NCBI GenBank assembly: GCA_900553985.1
Contig: USFW01000003.1
Location: 36,647-100,646 of the forward strand
Direction: 5' to 3'
From: an uncultured Clostridium sp.
GTDB taxonomy: Bacteria > Bacillota > Clostridia > TANB77 > CAG-508
DNA: 64,000 bases
Part shown: positions 1-9,067 of the stretch, in pieces
Layout: each line of letters begins with the position of its first letter
Numbering within the stretch: the stretch's first letter is position 1
The notes under the pieces: model-generated
Told to the model about the DNA's origin: nothing
The model's input: only the letters and a program-made list of their open reading frames with translations
Database searches by the model: none
Translations under genes and position numbers: made by a program

Positions 1-126
1 TGTCATTTTATTTATTGTTATAGCAAAACGAATTTAATATTAGAAATATGTGATTTATAGTCATATAAATTAGTTGATAAAACAAGATGAAATCTCATAA
101 TTAAAAAAAGTTAAATAAAAATTATA

Positions 127-170
127 AGGTTTATAGGTAGCCATTAAAAACCTAAATATATTATAAAAGG
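127..170 (+). promoter_or_regulatory. Structured leader motif upstream of ABC exporter (copy A)
   Basis: The 50 bases before the ABC gene at 179 are nearly identical to those before rng at 40383. Both carry GGTTTATAGGTA, a GCC in the loop, an A-run, then CCTAAATATATTATA. Two pairings compete for the same ACCT: AGGTTT (127-132) with AAACCT (148-153), and TAGGT (134-138) with ACCTA (150-154). The conservation is seen directly. A role as a cis-regulatory RNA or protein-binding leader is inference, and I do not recognise a named family. Confidence 0.5.
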
Positions 171-178
171 AGAAGAAA

Positions 179-2446
179 ATGCTAAAAGTCTTAAAAAATT
201 TAAAGAAAACTTTAGGTTCTGTAATTGCAATAGTAATATTACTTTGTATCCAAGCAACTACTGATTTAGCATTACCAGATTATACATCAAAAATAGTTAA
301 TATCGGAATACAAGCAGGTGGAATTGAAAATGCAGTACCAAAATTAATTTCTAAGGCAGATATGGAAAAAACACTGCTATTTACAGAAAATGATGAGGAA
401 ATTTTAAGTAATTATACATTATTAGGAGAAGAAAAGAATAAAGAGCAAGAAAAAATCCTAAACAAATATTTAGGAAAAGATTATAATGTAGAACCAAATA
501 CAATTTATGTTTTAAATGATGTAAATGAAGAAACTGAGAATAACTTAGAAAAGGATTTAGCTGGTGCTTTAATGGGAGCAACTGCAATTTCTAATGAAGA
601 AACAGCAAATCAAATAAAACAAAAAATATTAGAAAATGTTCAAGAACCACAAAAAACATATATGCAAAATAAGAGTTTAGTAGAGTTAATATCTAATATG
701 CCAGAAGAACAAAAAAATCAAGTTTTACAAGAATTTACTAAAAAAATAGATGAAATGAATGATTCGATAAAAGAGCAAGGAGCAGTTTCAGCAGTAAAGC
801 AATTATACAAAGATTTAGGTGTTAATACAGATAAACTTCAAAATGATTATATATTATTAGCAGGATTACAAATGCTAGGAGTAGCATCAATAACAATGAT
901 CTCAGCAGTATCAATTATGCTTTTATCAGCAAGAGTTGCTGCTATGTTAGGAAAAACTTTAAGAGAAAAAGTATTCAAAAAAGTTTCTCAATTTTCAAAT
1001 GCAGAATTAAATGAATTTTCAACAGCATCGTTGATAACAAGAAGTACAAATGATGTGCAACAAATTCAACAATTAATAACTTTATTATTTAGAGTAGTTG
1101 TTTATGCACCAATTATTGGTATAGGTGGATTTGTAAAAGTACTTACAGAAACAGATAATTCAATGGCTTGGATTATAGGAATAGCAATATTTGCAATTTT
1201 AGTAATTGTTGCAACATTATTTGCAGTAGCAATGCCAAAATTCAAAAAATTACAAGAATTAACAGATAAATTAAATGAGGTTACAAGAGAAATATTAACA
1301 GGAATTCCAGTAATAAGAGCTTTCCATAAAGAAAAAAAAGAAGAAAAAAGATTTGATGATGCAAATAAAGATTTAATGAAAACAAATGTCTTTGTAAATA
1401 GAGCAATGTCACTAATGATGCCTTTATTGATGTTTGTTATGAATGCAATAATGATTTTAATAGTTTGGGTTGGAGGTCACAAAATAGACGAAGGAATTAT
1501 GCAAGTTGGAGATATGATGGCATTTATACAATATACAATGCAAATCGTAATGTCATTCTTGATGATTTCAATGGTTTCAATTATGCTTCCAAGAGCATCA
1601 GTTTCAGCAAAACGTATAAATCAAGTTCTTGAAACAGAGCCTTTAATTAAGGATAAAAAAGAAACAAAGAAATTAGACCCAAGCAAAAAAGGATTAGTAG
1701 AATTTAAAAATGTTTCATTCAGATATCCAGATGCTGATACAGAAATATTAGAAGATATAGATTTTATAGCAGAGCCTGGAAAAACTACTGCAATAATAGG
1801 AAGTACAGGTAGTGGAAAATCAACAGTAGTAAATTTAATACCAAGATTTTATGATGTAACAGAAGGAGAATTATATGTTGACGGTGTAAATGTAAAGGAT
1901 GTATCACAAAAAGAATTAAGAGATGCCATAGGATTTGTACCACAAAAAGGAACATTATTTTCTGGAACAATAGAATCAAATATTAAATATTCAGATGAAA
2001 ATATGTCAGATGAACAAATGATAAGCGCTGCAGAAATTGCCCAAGCAACAGAATTTATAGAGAATAAAGAAGAAAAATACAAATCACCAATTTCACAAGG
2101 TGGTGGAAATGTATCAGGAGGTCAAAAGCAAAGAATATCTATTGCAAGAGCCATTGCAAAGAATCCAGAAATATTTGTATTTGATGATAGTTTTTCTGCA
2201 TTAGACTTCAAAACTGATAGTAAATTAAGAGAAGCTTTAGCAGAAAAAACAGAAAATAAGACTGTAATAATCGTAGCTCAAAGAATAAGCACAATATTAA
2301 ATGCAGATAAAATTATAGTATTAGAAGAAGGTAAAATGGTAGGAGAAGGAACTCACGAAGAACTTATGAAAAATAATGAAACATATAGACAAATTGCACT
2401 ATCACAATTATCTGAAGAAGAATTAGGACAGAAAGGAGGAGAATAA
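179..2446 (+). CDS. ABC exporter half-transporter, subunit A (degenerate catalytic site)
   Basis: 755-residue half-transporter: a membrane domain followed by a nucleotide-binding domain, of the heterodimeric multidrug/lipid exporter type. A first membrane helix (about 12-32) is followed by an unusually long, Lys/Glu-rich, probably extracellular insertion (about 50-220). The remaining helices follow, then the ATPase domain with Walker A GSTGSGKS, signature VSGGQKQR and Walker B ending FDDSFSALD. The catalytic Glu is Asp here, as expected for the degenerate subunit of a heterodimer; the partner gene begins at the base after this stop and supplies the canonical Glu. The ribosome binding site AAAGGAGAAG precedes the ATG. 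The substrate cannot be read from sequence. Confidence 0.9.
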   Translation: MLKVLKNLKKTLGSVIAIVILLCIQATTDLALPDYTSKIVNIGIQAGGIENAVPKLISKADMEKTLLFTENDEEILSNYTLLGEEKNKEQEKILNKYLGKDYNVEPNTIYVLNDVNEETENNLEKDLAGALMGATAISNEETANQIKQKILENVQEPQKTYMQNKSLVELISNMPEEQKNQVLQEFTKKIDEMNDSIKEQGAVSAVKQLYKDLGVNTDKLQNDYILLAGLQMLGVASITMISAVSIMLLSARVAAMLGKTLREKVFKKVSQFSNAELNEFSTASLITRSTNDVQQIQQLITLLFRVVVYAPIIGIGGFVKVLTETDNSMAWIIGIAIFAILVIVATLFAVAMPKFKKLQELTDKLNEVTREILTGIPVIRAFHKEKKEEKRFDDANKDLMKTNVFVNRAMSLMMPLLMFVMNAIMILIVWVGGHKIDEGIMQVGDMMAFIQYTMQIVMSFLMISMVSIMLPRASVSAKRINQVLETEPLIKDKKETKKLDPSKKGLVEFKNVSFRYPDADTEILEDIDFIAEPGKTTAIIGSTGSGKSTVVNLIPRFYDVTEGELYVDGVNVKDVSQKELRDAIGFVPQKGTLFSGTIESNIKYSDENMSDEQMISAAEIAQATEFIENKEEKYKSPISQGGGNVSGGQKQRISIARAIAKNPEIFVFDDSFSALDFKTDSKLREALAEKTENKTVIIVAQRISTILNADKIIVLEEGKMVGEGTHEELMKNNETYRQIALSQLSEEELGQKGGE

Positions 2447-4277
2447 ATGCCAGGACCAATGGGAGGACCTATGGGAAAAGGTCATAGAAGTACAGAAAAA
2501 GCCAAAGACTTTAAGAAAACTACAAAAAAATTAATAAAATCTTATCTTTCAAAATATAAAGCAGCAATATTTTTTGTAATACTATTTGCGATAGGAAGTA
2601 CGATATTTACTATTGTAGGGCCAAAAATATTAGGAAATGCAACAACAGAAATATTCAATGGTTTAATGGGGAAGATAAATGGTGGAGCAGGAATTGATTT
2701 TGGAAAAATAGGACAAATAGCATTAATTTTATTAGGACTATATATAATAAGCACTATATTTTCAATTATACAAGGTTTTGCAATGACTACAGTATCACAA
2801 AAAATTACATATAAATTAAGAAATGATATAGCAATAAAAATAAATAAATTACCTATGAAATATTTTGATAAAAGAACTAATGGAGAAGTTTTATCAGTAA
2901 TAACAAATGATATTGACACATTAAGCATGAACTTAAATCAAAGTATAACACAAATTATTACATCAATTTGCACAATAATAGGAATACTTGTAATGATGTT
3001 TTCAATAAGTTGGCAGATGACATTGATATCATTAATAATATTCCCAATAGCAGGTTTTTTAATAAAATCAATAGTTGAAAAATCACAAAAATACTTCAAA
3101 AATCAACAAGACTACTTAGGTCATGTTAATGGTCAAGTAGAAGAAGTATATAGTGGATTAAATATAGTAAAAGTATTTAATGCAGAAAAAAAGGTAACAG
3201 ATGAATTTGAAAAAGCAAATAATGAATTATACAGGTCTGCTTGGAAATCTCAATTCCTTTCAGGATTAATGTTTCCAGTAATGAACTTTATATCTAACAT
3301 AGGATATGTGGGAGTAGCAGTAGCAGGAGGATATTTAGCAATAAGAGGGACAATAACAGTAGGAAATATACAAAGTTTTATACAATATAATAAACAATTT
3401 ACTCGGGCCAATTAATCAACTTGCACAAATATCAAGTATGTTACAAGCAATGGCAGCCTCAGCAGAAAGAATTTTTGAATTTTTAGAAGAACCAGAAGAA
3501 GTGGTAACTTCAAAAGGAAATATAGATACTTTTAAATTACAAGGTAATGTAGAATTTAGAAATGTAAAATTTGGATATGACGAAAATAAAACAATAATTA
3601 ATAATTTTAATGCTAAAGTAAAAGAAGGACAAAAGATAGCAATAGTAGGGCCAACAGGAGCAGGAAAAACAACAATGGTAAAATTATTAATGAGATTTTA
3701 TGATGTAACAGAAGGTGAAATATTAGTAGATGGACATAATGTAAAAGATTTTGATAGAGGAGAACTTCGTAAGATGTTCGGAATGGTACTACAAGATACA
3801 TGGCTATTTGGAGGAACAGTAAAAGACAATATAAAATATAGTAAAGAAGAAGCAACAGATACAGAAGTAATCGGAGCAGCTAAAGCAGCTCACGTTCACC
3901 ACTTTATAAAAACATTGCCTAATGGATATAATTCATTGATAAATGAAGAATCAACTAATATATCAGCAGGTCAAAAACAATTATTAACAATAGCGAGAGT
4001 AATATTAGCAGATCCAAAGATATTAATATTAGATGAGGCGACAAGTTCAATAGATACAAGAACAGAAATACAAATTCAATCAGCAATGGATAACTTAATG
4101 AAAGGAAGAACAAGCTTCATAATTGCACATAGATTATCAACAATAAAAAATGCAGATTTAATATTAGTAATGAACCATGGAGATATAGTAGAACAAGGAA
4201 CACATGAAGAATTATTAGCTAAAAATGGATTTTATGCTGATTTATATAATAGTCAATTTGATGAAGGGGAAGAGTAG
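2447..4277 (+). CDS. ABC exporter half-transporter, subunit B (single-base frameshift at about 3405)
   Basis: Partner half-transporter, starting directly after the upstream stop. Membrane domain in residues 1-319, then a frameshift: after ...QFT the reading frame ends at 3415, while dropping one G from the GGG at 3405-3407 restores TRPINQLAQISS and runs without a break into the ATPase domain ending at 4277. Walker A is GPTGAGKT. The signature is the variant ISAGQKQ, and Walker B ILILDEATSSID has the catalytic Glu. Together with subunit A this gives one consensus and one degenerate ATP site. Both halves are well preserved, so a sequencing or assembly error is more likely than decay; if real, the product would stop inside the last membrane segments. 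Confidence 0.85.
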
Positions 4278-4309
4278 AAAATCTTAATAAAATTTAAAAA
4301 TAAAGATGA

Positions 4310-4356
4310 ATAGGCAGTCTCAGAAATATTTTTATATTCTAGGACCGCCTATTTTT
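4310..4356. terminator. Bidirectional terminator between convergent genes
   Basis: Stem ATAGGCAGTCT.AGAA pairs with TTCTAGGACCGCCTAT, with T-rich flank on the plus strand. It lies between the ABC operon and the minus-strand BI-1 gene. Its loop resembles those of four other terminators in the window (8914, 19141, 39497, 51006). Confidence 0.75.
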
Positions 4357-4388
4357 AAATTAAATATTTAATTTAAAAATTTCTATGA

Positions 4389-5057
4389 TTAATCTTTTCT
4401 TTTTCCAAAGATAGATAATATTCTTAAGAAAATATTTACAAAATCAAGATACAATTGCATTGCACAATAAATATGAATTTTTTCTTTATCAATACCCTCT
4501 ACACTTTGTAATAATTTAACTTTATTAATATCATAAATTGTTACCCCTAAGAAGATTGCTAGTATAATCCAATCTAAAATTATATCAAAAGTTCCATTTT
4601 TTAAAATAAATAAATTTATAATTGTAAGTACTAAACCAGCAATTAAAAATACAGTTAAATAAGGTCCCCATTTACTTAAATCTTTATTAGTTTTATAACC
4701 TATTAAAGCTAAAACAGCAAATATCAAAGCTGAAATGACAAATAGATATATAATAGAACTTAACTCGAAAACAGCAAAAATTACTGCAAGTGTTACACCA
4801 TTTATCATCGAATATACAAAATATAGAATACCAACTAGAATAGGAGGTAATTTTCTATATAGAAAACTAAACAATAGAACAGCTACTACTTCAATTATTA
4901 GTAAAATTGAAAAAGAATCTTCTATCAAGATTTTAAAATATAAACCTGAAGAATAAGTGTACCAAGCAATAATTCCTGAACCAAGTAATCCTAGGAACAT
5001 CCAAAAAAATGTCTTTCCAAATAATTTGTTTTGTACTGAAATATTTTCTTCTTCCAT
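4389..5057 (-). CDS. Bax inhibitor-1 (BI-1/YccA) family membrane protein
   Basis: 222 residues, with seven closely packed hydrophobic segments after a short polar N-terminus (MEEENISVQNKLFGK). The pattern and the C-terminal stretch YDINKVK...YCAMQLYLDFVNIFLRIL match the BI-1/YccA/YbhL family. The conserved Asp of YDINK and that of YLDFVN are present; in family members such Asp residues form the pH-sensing pair of a calcium leak channel. Physiological roles in bacteria are poorly defined (membrane protease interaction, calcium leak). Ribosome binding site AAAGGAG precedes the ATG. Monocistronic, convergent with the ABC operon. Confidence 0.85.
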   Translation of the reverse strand: MEEENISVQNKLFGKTFFWMFLGLLGSGIIAWYTYSSGLYFKILIEDSFSILLIIEVVAVLLFSFLYRKLPPILVGILYFVYSMINGVTLAVIFAVFELSSIIYLFVISALIFAVLALIGYKTNKDLSKWGPYLTVFLIAGLVLTIINLFILKNGTFDIILDWIILAIFLGVTIYDINKVKLLQSVEGIDKEKIHIYCAMQLYLDFVNIFLRILSIFGKRKD

Positions 5058-5172
5058 AAAATCTCCTTTCTTTCATTATATTAATACAAGTATATAAATA
5101 ATAAAAAAAATATGCAATAATTTTGAAAAAAATATATGATAATATTTTAAGATTAGTTCACAATAAAATAAT

Positions 5173-5466
5173 ATTTAGAAGTTATTTAATTACTGGATAA
5201 TGGTTTTAAAAATTAACCGCTGAAAATAGTTGATAATTATAATTTTTTTAGATTTTGACTACTTATTTCATTCAGAAAGAATTGGTAAGGCTTCCTAATG
5301 AGCCTCTCTCACTCAGACCCTTTCATACTTCAAGTACCGTGAGCATTCCTCATTAGAAAGCCTAACCAATTCTAATCTTCATTCCAGTCGAACATCAAAA
5401 TCTAAAAAAATTATAATTATTAACTATTTCCAGCTTCTCTACAATAAAAACTATTATCATGTAACG
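5173..5466. repeat. Nested inverted-repeat element, copy 1
   Basis: A long hairpin-forming element. The outer arms (about 65 bases each, around CGCTGAAAATAGTTGATAA on the left and TTATTAACTATTTCCAGC on the right) are inverted copies. An inner arm pair AGAATTGGTAAGGCTTCC and its complement near 5350-5376 encloses a conserved centre with GTGAG/CTCAC. Copies 2, 3 and 4 lie at 19197, 45765 and 63916. It encodes no protein. G+C is higher than the surroundings. Confidence 0.85.
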
Positions 5467-5493
5467 TTATTTATATTAATTTTAAAAAATATA

Positions 5494-5551
5494 TTGACAA
5501 AGATTTAAAAAAGTTATAATATTAAATCAATATATGAACATATAATCATAC
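5494..5551 (+). promoter_or_regulatory. Promoter and ArsR/SmtB-type operator for the metal efflux genes
   Basis: TTGACA at 5494-5499 and TATAAT at 5515-5520 are 15 bases apart, a short spacing. Just downstream, 5532-5550 reads ATATGAACATATAATCATA, an imperfect palindrome of the kind bound by ArsR/SmtB repressors of the CadC/CzrA group. The short spacer is suggestive because some metal-responsive promoters use suboptimal spacing, but that is inference. Confidence 0.65.
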
Positions 5552-5575
5552 AATTATATAAAAGGAGAAAAAATA

Positions 5576-5929
5576 ATGGATGAAAATTTATGTGAAATTA
5601 CTATAATTCATGAAGATGTAGTAAAAAAAGTGAAGAAAATAATGCCAGAAGATGATGAAATATATGACTTAGCAGAGTTTTTCAAAGTATTTGCAGATTC
5701 TACAAGGATGAAAATAATATATGCTTTAATGGAAAATGAGTTATGCGTATGTGATTTAGCAAATATAGTAAATACAACTCAATCAGCAATCTCACATCAA
5801 CTAAAAATATTAAGGCAATCAAAATTAGTTAAATTTAGAAAAGAAGGAAAAGTAGTATATTATAGCTTAGATGATGAACATATAAGCCAAATAGTAAAGA
5901 AAGGTCGTGAACATATTGAAGAGTTATAG
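5576..5929 (+). CDS. ArsR/SmtB-family metal-responsive repressor (CadC-like)
   Basis: 117-residue winged-helix repressor. The core LAEFFKVFADSTRMKIIYALMENELCVCDLANIVNTTQSAISHQLKIL... holds the ArsR DNA-recognition helix. The ELCVCDL box gives the two helix-3 cysteines of the CadC/ArsR metal site, and Cys at position 6 may supply the N-terminal ligand found in CadC. The C-terminal DDEH...GREHIEEL resembles the second (zinc) site. It overlaps the start of the downstream ATPase by 23 bases, so the two are cotranslated. It should repress its own operon and release DNA on binding Cd, Pb or Zn; the exact metal is inference. Confidence 0.9.
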   Translation: MDENLCEITIIHEDVVKKVKKIMPEDDEIYDLAEFFKVFADSTRMKIIYALMENELCVCDLANIVNTTQSAISHQLKILRQSKLVKFRKEGKVVYYSLDDEHISQIVKKGREHIEEL

Positions 5930-8003
5930 ATATAAGTTAGAAGGACTAGATTGTGCAGCCTGTGCTAAAAAAGTTGAAGAAAAATTAGCAAGTACAAGTG
6001 GATTTGAAGATGTAAATGTCAATTTTTCAACTTTGAAATTATCATTTAAAACAGAAAAATATGAAAATGACAAAAACTTGACCAAAATGGTTGAAGAGAT
6101 TGTTAAGAAAGTAGAACCAGATGTAAATGTTATAGAAAATTCAAATAAAGAAATAAATGAAAAATCAGAACGAAGCAATGTAGATATTATTAGAATTATT
6201 ATTGGAGTTTTAATTTATTTTATAGGAATGAAATCAAACTTGGAAAAAGAATTTTCATTAATATTTTTAATTATTTCTTTAATAATATTACTTTATAAAA
6301 TAGTACCCAAAGCAATAAAACAAATAGTAAAGAATAAATCTTTAGATGAAAATGCATTAATAGCAATATCAGCAATAGGTGCATGTTTTGTAGATAAAGC
6401 AATGGAAGGAATAATGGTTATAACATTATATGAAATAGGAAAAATATTAGAATCAAAAGCAATAAGCAAAACAAGAAATTCAATTTCAAGTTTAATGGAT
6501 ATAAGACCAGAATATGCAAATATAAAAGATAAAGAAGAAATAAGAAAAGTAAACCCAGAAGAAGTAAAAATAGGAGATATAATAGTAATAAAAAGTGGAG
6601 AAAAAATTCCACTAGATGGAATTATTATAAAAGGAGAAGCAGAAATAGATAACTCAGCCTTAACAGGAGAAAGTGAGTTAATAAATGTTAAAGAAGACTC
6701 AAAAGTACTATCAGGAGGAATTAATGTTCAAGGATTAATTGAAGTAAAAGTTGAAAAACTATATGAAGACAGTACAGTAAGTCAAATTTTAAATTTAGTA
6801 GAAAATGCAACAGATAAAAAAGCAAAAACAGAAAATTTTGTTTCAAAAGCTGCAAAAATTTATACACCAATAGTGTTAGGGTTAGCAGTACTTGTAGCAA
6901 TATTTATGCCAATATTTTTTAAAGGAGTAACATATCAAGAAAGTATATATAAAGCATTAATATTTTTAGTAATATCATGTCCTTGCTCAATAGCAATATC
7001 AGTACCATTAAGTTATTTTAGTGGAATAGGTAAAGCTTCTAAAAGAGGAATTTTAGTAAAAGGAAGTGATTACTTAGATGGTTTAAAAGACATTAAACAA
7101 ATAGTATTTGACAAAACAGGAACAATAACAACAGGAAATTTTAAATTAAGTGAAATTAAGTCATTTAATGAAAAATATAATGAAAAAGAAATTTTAAAAT
7201 ACTTTGCAATGGGAGAAAGCTATTCAAATCATCCAATAGCAAAATCAATATTAAATGAAGTAAAAAATGAAGATATAGATATAAAACAAGTAAGAGATTT
7301 TGAAGAAATTGCAGGTAAAGGTCTAAAATATAAAATACAAGATAAGGAAATCATTATTGGAAATAAATCAATAATGAATGATAATAAAATCACTTCAAAT
7401 CAAGAAGAAGGAACTATATTATTTTTAAAAATAAATGACGAAGTAGTAGGAAGTATTAAATTAATAGACGAAATAAAACCAGATGTAAAAACTACAATGA
7501 AAAAGCTAAGTGATTTAGGAATAAAAACTAAAATGTTTACAGGAGATAAAAAGGAAATTGCACAAAAAATAGCAAAAGAAGTAGGAATAAAAGAAGTAAA
7601 ATACGAAATGTTACCACAAAATAAATATGAAGAATTAGAAAAAGTTTTACAAGGTAAAAAGCCAAGCGAAAAGGTAGCATATGTAGGAGATGGAATTAAT
7701 GATAGTCCAGTACTAGCAAGAGCAGATATTGGAATATCAATGGGTGGAGTAGGATCTAGCTCAGCAATAGAAGCCTCAGATATTGTAATAATGACAGACG
7801 AATTATCAAAAGTTATAGAAGGTATTGAAATTTCTAAAAAGACTAATAAAATAATAATGCAAAATTTAGTTATATCAATAGGAATAAAATTATTGGTTTT
7901 TGCATTAACTCTATTTGGACTTTCAGATATGTGGGAAGCAGTATTTGCAGATGTGGGAGTAACATTAATTACAGTATTTAATACATTGAGAATATTGAAG
8001 TAG
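5907..8003 (+). CDS. cadA: CPx-type P-type heavy-metal ATPase (CadA/ZntA group)
   Basis: 698-residue metal-exporting ATPase. The N-terminal heavy-metal-associated domain carries DCAACAKK (a CxxC metal site). Then come membrane helices, the actuator motif LTGE, the metal-binding membrane motif SCPCSIAIS, the phosphorylation site DKTGTIT, the nucleotide-domain SNHPIA (HP motif) and the hinge GDGINDSP. GTG start at 5907, inside the repressor gene; this start retains the whole metal-binding domain. CPC plus the CadC-like regulator points to Cd/Zn/Pb efflux rather than copper. Its length is usual for CadA-type pumps with one metal-binding domain. Confidence 0.9.
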   Translation: MNILKSYRYKLEGLDCAACAKKVEEKLASTSGFEDVNVNFSTLKLSFKTEKYENDKNLTKMVEEIVKKVEPDVNVIENSNKEINEKSERSNVDIIRIIIGVLIYFIGMKSNLEKEFSLIFLIISLIILLYKIVPKAIKQIVKNKSLDENALIAISAIGACFVDKAMEGIMVITLYEIGKILESKAISKTRNSISSLMDIRPEYANIKDKEEIRKVNPEEVKIGDIIVIKSGEKIPLDGIIIKGEAEIDNSALTGESELINVKEDSKVLSGGINVQGLIEVKVEKLYEDSTVSQILNLVENATDKKAKTENFVSKAAKIYTPIVLGLAVLVAIFMPIFFKGVTYQESIYKALIFLVISCPCSIAISVPLSYFSGIGKASKRGILVKGSDYLDGLKDIKQIVFDKTGTITTGNFKLSEIKSFNEKYNEKEILKYFAMGESYSNHPIAKSILNEVKNEDIDIKQVRDFEEIAGKGLKYKIQDKEIIIGNKSIMNDNKITSNQEEGTILFLKINDEVVGSIKLIDEIKPDVKTTMKKLSDLGIKTKMFTGDKKEIAQKIAKEVGIKEVKYEMLPQNKYEELEKVLQGKKPSEKVAYVGDGINDSPVLARADIGISMGGVGSSSAIEASDIVIMTDELSKVIEGIEISKKTNKIIMQNLVISIGIKLLVFALTLFGLSDMWEAVFADVGVTLITVFNTLRILK

Positions 8004-8107
8004 GATTTAAATAATATAAAAATAATAAAAGAGATTTGTATAATAGACTTCTTAAAAGGTGTTGATTAATTAGATAAAAGTGTGAATTCAAAAGAATACA
8101 AGAAAAT

Positions 8108-8170
8108 AGTCAAAATTTGCACAATGAAGTGGTCAAAAAATGCACAACAAAACAGTTAAAATTTGTACAA
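8108..8170. repeat. Three imperfect direct repeats of about 17 bases (IS-end-like)
   Basis: AGTCAAAATTTGCACAA (8108), GGTCAAAAAATGCACAA (8131) and AGTTAAAATTTGTACAA (8154) recur at about 23-base intervals just upstream of the AlkD-like gene. Multiple short repeats of this kind are found at the ends of IS21-family elements. No transposase is nearby, so this may be a solo end left by an excised or decayed element. That origin is inference. Confidence 0.4.
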
Positions 8171-8204
8171 TAGCATTGAAAGAATAAAAATATAGGAGTT
8201 AAAA

Positions 8205-8906
8205 ATGGAAAATTTAAAAGAAGAGGTAAAAGAAAAATTACACAAATTATCAGACGAAAAATATAAAAAATTCCATACAGGTTTATGTCCAGGGGTAGAT
8301 AATATTTTAGGAATAAGAGTGCCGATACTTAGAAATTATGCAAAAGAATTAAAGAAGGAATATAACTTGGAAGATTTAATTCAAAATATCGATGAACAAT
8401 ATTATGAAGAAATAATGCTAAAAGGAATGATAATAGGACTAGAGAATAAGAAAGATTTTGATACAATTAAAGGTTATATAAAAAACTTTTTACCTAAAAT
8501 AGATAATTGGGCAATATGTGACACATTTTGTGCAGGATTAAAAATTACTAAAAAATACGAAAAAGAAATGTGGGAATTTATAAAAATATACTTAAAATCA
8601 AAAAATGAATTTGAAGTAAGATTTGCAATAGTAATGATTTTAGACTATTATATAAAAAAAGAATATATACCAGAAGATTTTAAAATATTTGAAAATACAA
8701 AAAGTGATAAATATTATATACAAATGGCAGTAGCTTGGGCTATATCAATATGTTTTATAAAATTTTATGATGAAACAAAAGAATTTATGAAAAAATCAAA
8801 TATTGAGAAATTTACATATAATAAAGCAATACAAAAAGCTATAGAGTCATACAGAATTACAGAAGAGCAAAAAGAAGAATTAAGAAAGTTAAAAAAGAAT
8901 ATGTAA
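8205..8906 (+). CDS. DNA alkylation repair protein (AlkD-like HEAT repeat)
   Basis: 233 residues, helical-repeat protein of the AlkC/AlkD DNA alkylation repair family. Family-typical stretches are GVRxP-like GIRVPILRNYAKEL near residue 37, EEIMLKGMIIG, and the central NWAICDTFC with the Trp and Asp that lie over the DNA backbone in AlkD. C-terminal VAWAISICFIKF also fits. AlkD excises N3- and N7-alkylated bases without flipping them. Many Clostridia carry a divergent paralog with unproven activity, so the enzymatic role is less sure than the family. Ribosome binding site ATAGGAG; monocistronic, followed by a strong hairpin. Confidence 0.85.
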   Translation: MENLKEEVKEKLHKLSDEKYKKFHTGLCPGVDNILGIRVPILRNYAKELKKEYNLEDLIQNIDEQYYEEIMLKGMIIGLENKKDFDTIKGYIKNFLPKIDNWAICDTFCAGLKITKKYEKEMWEFIKIYLKSKNEFEVRFAIVMILDYYIKKEYIPEDFKIFENTKSDKYYIQMAVAWAISICFIKFYDETKEFMKKSNIEKFTYNKAIQKAIESYRITEEQKEELRKLKKNM

Positions 8907-8913
8907 GAAAAAA

Positions 8914-8973
8914 GGGCTATCCTAGATATAAGAATATTTCTGTGGGATAGTCTTTTTATATCTAGGATAGTCT
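8914..8973 (+). terminator. Long hairpin terminator
   Basis: GGGCTATCCTAGATATA (8914-8930) pairs with TATATCTAGGATAGTCT (8957-8973). The interior holds a second GGGATAGTC that could pair alternatively. Follows the AlkD-like gene. Confidence 0.7.
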
Positions 8974-9067
8974 ATTTCAAAATTATTAATTTTTTATAAA
9001 TTTTACTTGATAAAACATAAATTTATGATATTATTATGTAATAAAAAATAAACAAAAGGAGAAGTTT

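Noticed and set aside
3400..3440. Programmed frameshift linking the two ABC halves
   Set aside because: No slippery sequence with a stop and pause structure; a single extra G in a GGG run explains it better, and two other genes show the same kind of change.
5173..5466. Insertion sequence
   Set aside because: No ORF for a transposase in any copy; only inverted repeats are present.
8108..8170. Short CRISPR-like repeat array
   Set aside because: Only three degenerate repeats with about 6-base gaps and no cas genes; spacers are far too short.
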